Assembly (NCBI GenBank): GCA_031296355.1
Contig: JARLFX010000184.1
Location: forward strand, 1-5,826
Direction of reading: 5' to 3'
Length of the DNA: 5,826 bases
Source of the DNA: Acidobacteriaceae bacterium
GTDB lineage: Bacteria > Acidobacteriota > Terriglobia > Terriglobales > Acidobacteriaceae
The translations under genes and the position numbers were made by a program. Below, one piece after another: positions 4,954-5,826 of the stretch. The notes under the pieces were generated by a model that was given only the letters and a program-made list of their open reading frames with translations, had not been told where the DNA came from and searched no databases. Position 1 is the first letter of the stretch. Each line of letters begins with the position of its first letter.

Positions 4954-4994
4954 GAGTCTCGCGTAAGTCATCTACATGCACATCAGGAGCAGTC

Positions 4995-5826
4995 ATGAAT
5001 TTCCTCACCACATCTCGCACCACTCGCCTGCAGCGCACCATCGCTTCGCTCTGCCTGCTCGCGTTCCCCGTCGCCGCCTTCGCTGCCAGCAAGCCGCAGC
5101 CCGCCGCTTCATCCGCTGATGCATCGGCCACCACAGCATTCGTTCATGTCTCCGTCATCCCGATGGATGCAAACCACCTGCTCTCCGATCAGACCGTCCT
5201 CGTGCGCGGCGACCGCATCGTCAGCGTCGGACCCGCCAGCGGCGTCAAGGTCCCCGCAGGCGCAACCAGCATCGATGCCACCGGCCAATACATCATCCCC
5301 GGCTTCGCCGCCTCGCACGCCCACGTCGATTCGCAGTCTGACTTCCAGTCTTACCTCGCCAGCGGCGTCACCACCGTCTTCGGCCTCGACGGCAGCTCCG
5401 CACCATGGCGCGACCAGATCGCCACCGGCAAGCTGCTTGGCCCCACGCTCTACAGCACCACCGATGCCAAGGTAAGCCAGCCTGCGAATGCTGACGCCAC
5501 CGGCGCCGCCCTGCAGCAGATGCTGCAGCAGCAGGTTCGCAGTGGCCGTACCCCCTACCAGGCCCTCCAATCCGTCACCGTCACCCCCGCCAAAGAACTG
5601 CATGCCTCACGCGAATTCGGCACCGTCACCAAAGGCAGCCGCGCGGACCTGGTATTGCTCTCAGCCAATCCGCTGGCGAACATCTCCAACACGCAGCGCA
5701 TCGCCGGCGTGATGGTGCGTGGCCACTGGATTCCGCAATCTGAGCTACAGCTCATCCACGTAAGCAGACTCACCCAGCCGCAACACGAACTGCAAGTCAC
5801 CTACGTGAACGGCGACGGCTCCATGA
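4995..5826 (+). CDS. Exported amidohydrolase-like protein lacking most of the catalytic barrel (3' end outside window)
   Basis: An open frame of 277 codons running off the right edge. AGGAG (4985-4989) lies 5 bases before the ATG. Residues 1-30 look like a signal peptide (RLQRTIASLCLLAFPVAAFA). The N-terminal amidohydrolase composite domain is clear: VSVIPMDANHLLSDQTVLVRGDRIVSVGP, then IDATGQYIIPGF (93-104), and the first metal motif is kept as His108-Ala-His110 although the usual GxxD before it is altered (GFAASHAH). After GVTTVFGLDG and LGPTLYST (149-155) the sequence jumps within about 30 residues to the family's C-terminal part: TPYQALQSVTVTPAKEL (186-202), FGTVTKGSRADLVLLSANPLANISNT (208-233) and IAGVMVRGHWIP. 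About 200 residues of the usual barrel, including the later metal-binding His and Asp positions, are missing. Hydrolase activity is therefore doubtful. The frame continues past the usual family end (SRLTQPQHELQVTYVNGDGS), so a further domain may follow. Codon use is like gyrA. Confidence 0.82.
   Translation, partial: MNFLTTSRTTRLQRTIASLCLLAFPVAAFAASKPQPAASSADASATTAFVHVSVIPMDANHLLSDQTVLVRGDRIVSVGPASGVKVPAGATSIDATGQYIIPGFAASHAHVDSQSDFQSYLASGVTTVFGLDGSSAPWRDQIATGKLLGPTLYSTTDAKVSQPANADATGAALQQMLQQQVRSGRTPYQALQSVTVTPAKELHASREFGTVTKGSRADLVLLSANPLANISNTQRIAGVMVRGHWIPQSELQLIHVSRLTQPQHELQVTYVNGDGSM

Larger units (their letters stand above)
4209..4994. other. Long divergent intergenic region
   Basis: Nearly 790 bases separate the PEGA gene and the amidohydrolase-like gene. 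Short frames exist but none has a ribosome-binding site plus family-like sequence. The region holds a small inverted repeat in the PEGA 5' leader (TTGGG 4240-4244 and CCCAA 4250-4254), an AT-rich motif cluster (4396-4477), a G/C-run hairpin (4490-4508), a T- and CTCC-rich tract (about 4600-4810) of no recognised function, and several inverted repeats in 4801-4953. Promoters for both genes must lie here, but I cannot place their hexamers with confidence. Confidence 0.6.

Noticed and set aside
5109..5603. A 164-codon minus-strand frame opposite the amidohydrolase-like gene
   Set aside because: It is the Gly/Ala/Asp-rich antisense reading expected opposite a GC-rich coding frame; the plus-strand frame has a signal peptide, a ribosome-binding site and family motifs.
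1..5826. tRNA, rRNA or known riboswitch
   Set aside because: I found no cloverleaf with a GTTCRA-type T-loop, no rRNA-like stretch and no recognised riboswitch core on either strand by eye; a covariance-model scan would settle this.

Overview
The window looks like a chromosomal stretch of an Acidobacteriota bacterium, most likely class Terriglobia (relatives of Granulicella, Edaphobacter or Terriglobus). This is inferred from four things: the GC-rich, C-ending codon use of gyrA, the PEGA gene and the amidohydrolase-like gene; the lineage-typical domain in the PEGA protein; the PadR sequence; and the style of the intergenic repeats. I could run no database search, so the genus is a guess.

Layout. 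(1) 2-1066 (+): the 3' third of gyrA, the DNA-wrapping domain of DNA gyrase, already open at the left edge. (2) 1067-2069: a repeat-rich region with two hairpins after gyrA, at least five units of one interspersed repeat family (all in the same orientation), and a small GIY-YIG nuclease gene on the minus strand (1351-1647). Two ~121-bp direct copies with an identical 63-bp core bracket this gene. (3) 2070-3198 (+): a lower-GC two-gene unit with a consensus-like promoter. A PadR-type repressor overlaps a polyprenyl-phosphate sugar-1-phosphate transferase by 10 bp. A perfect palindrome lies over the -10 box and the start codon, so the unit is probably autoregulated and leaderless. (4) 3199-3440: an intergenic stretch with a possible 11-codon ORF and a terminator-like hairpin. 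(5) 3441-4208 (-): a secreted PEGA-domain protein. (6) 4209-4994: a divergent intergenic region of almost 800 bp with a cluster of ATATTTA-type motifs, a G-run/C-run hairpin and a leader with nested inverted repeats. (7) 4995 to the right edge (+): an exported amidohydrolase-like protein that lacks most of the catalytic barrel.

The genes do not form one pathway. gyrA is housekeeping. The PadR/sugar-transferase pair is probably a regulated cassette for the first step of a surface glycan. The PEGA and amidohydrolase-like proteins are both exported and are transcribed away from a shared intergenic region. The best candidates for something undescribed are the GIY-YIG gene with its repeat family, the ATATTTA/G-hairpin block, and the hollowed-out amidohydrolase.
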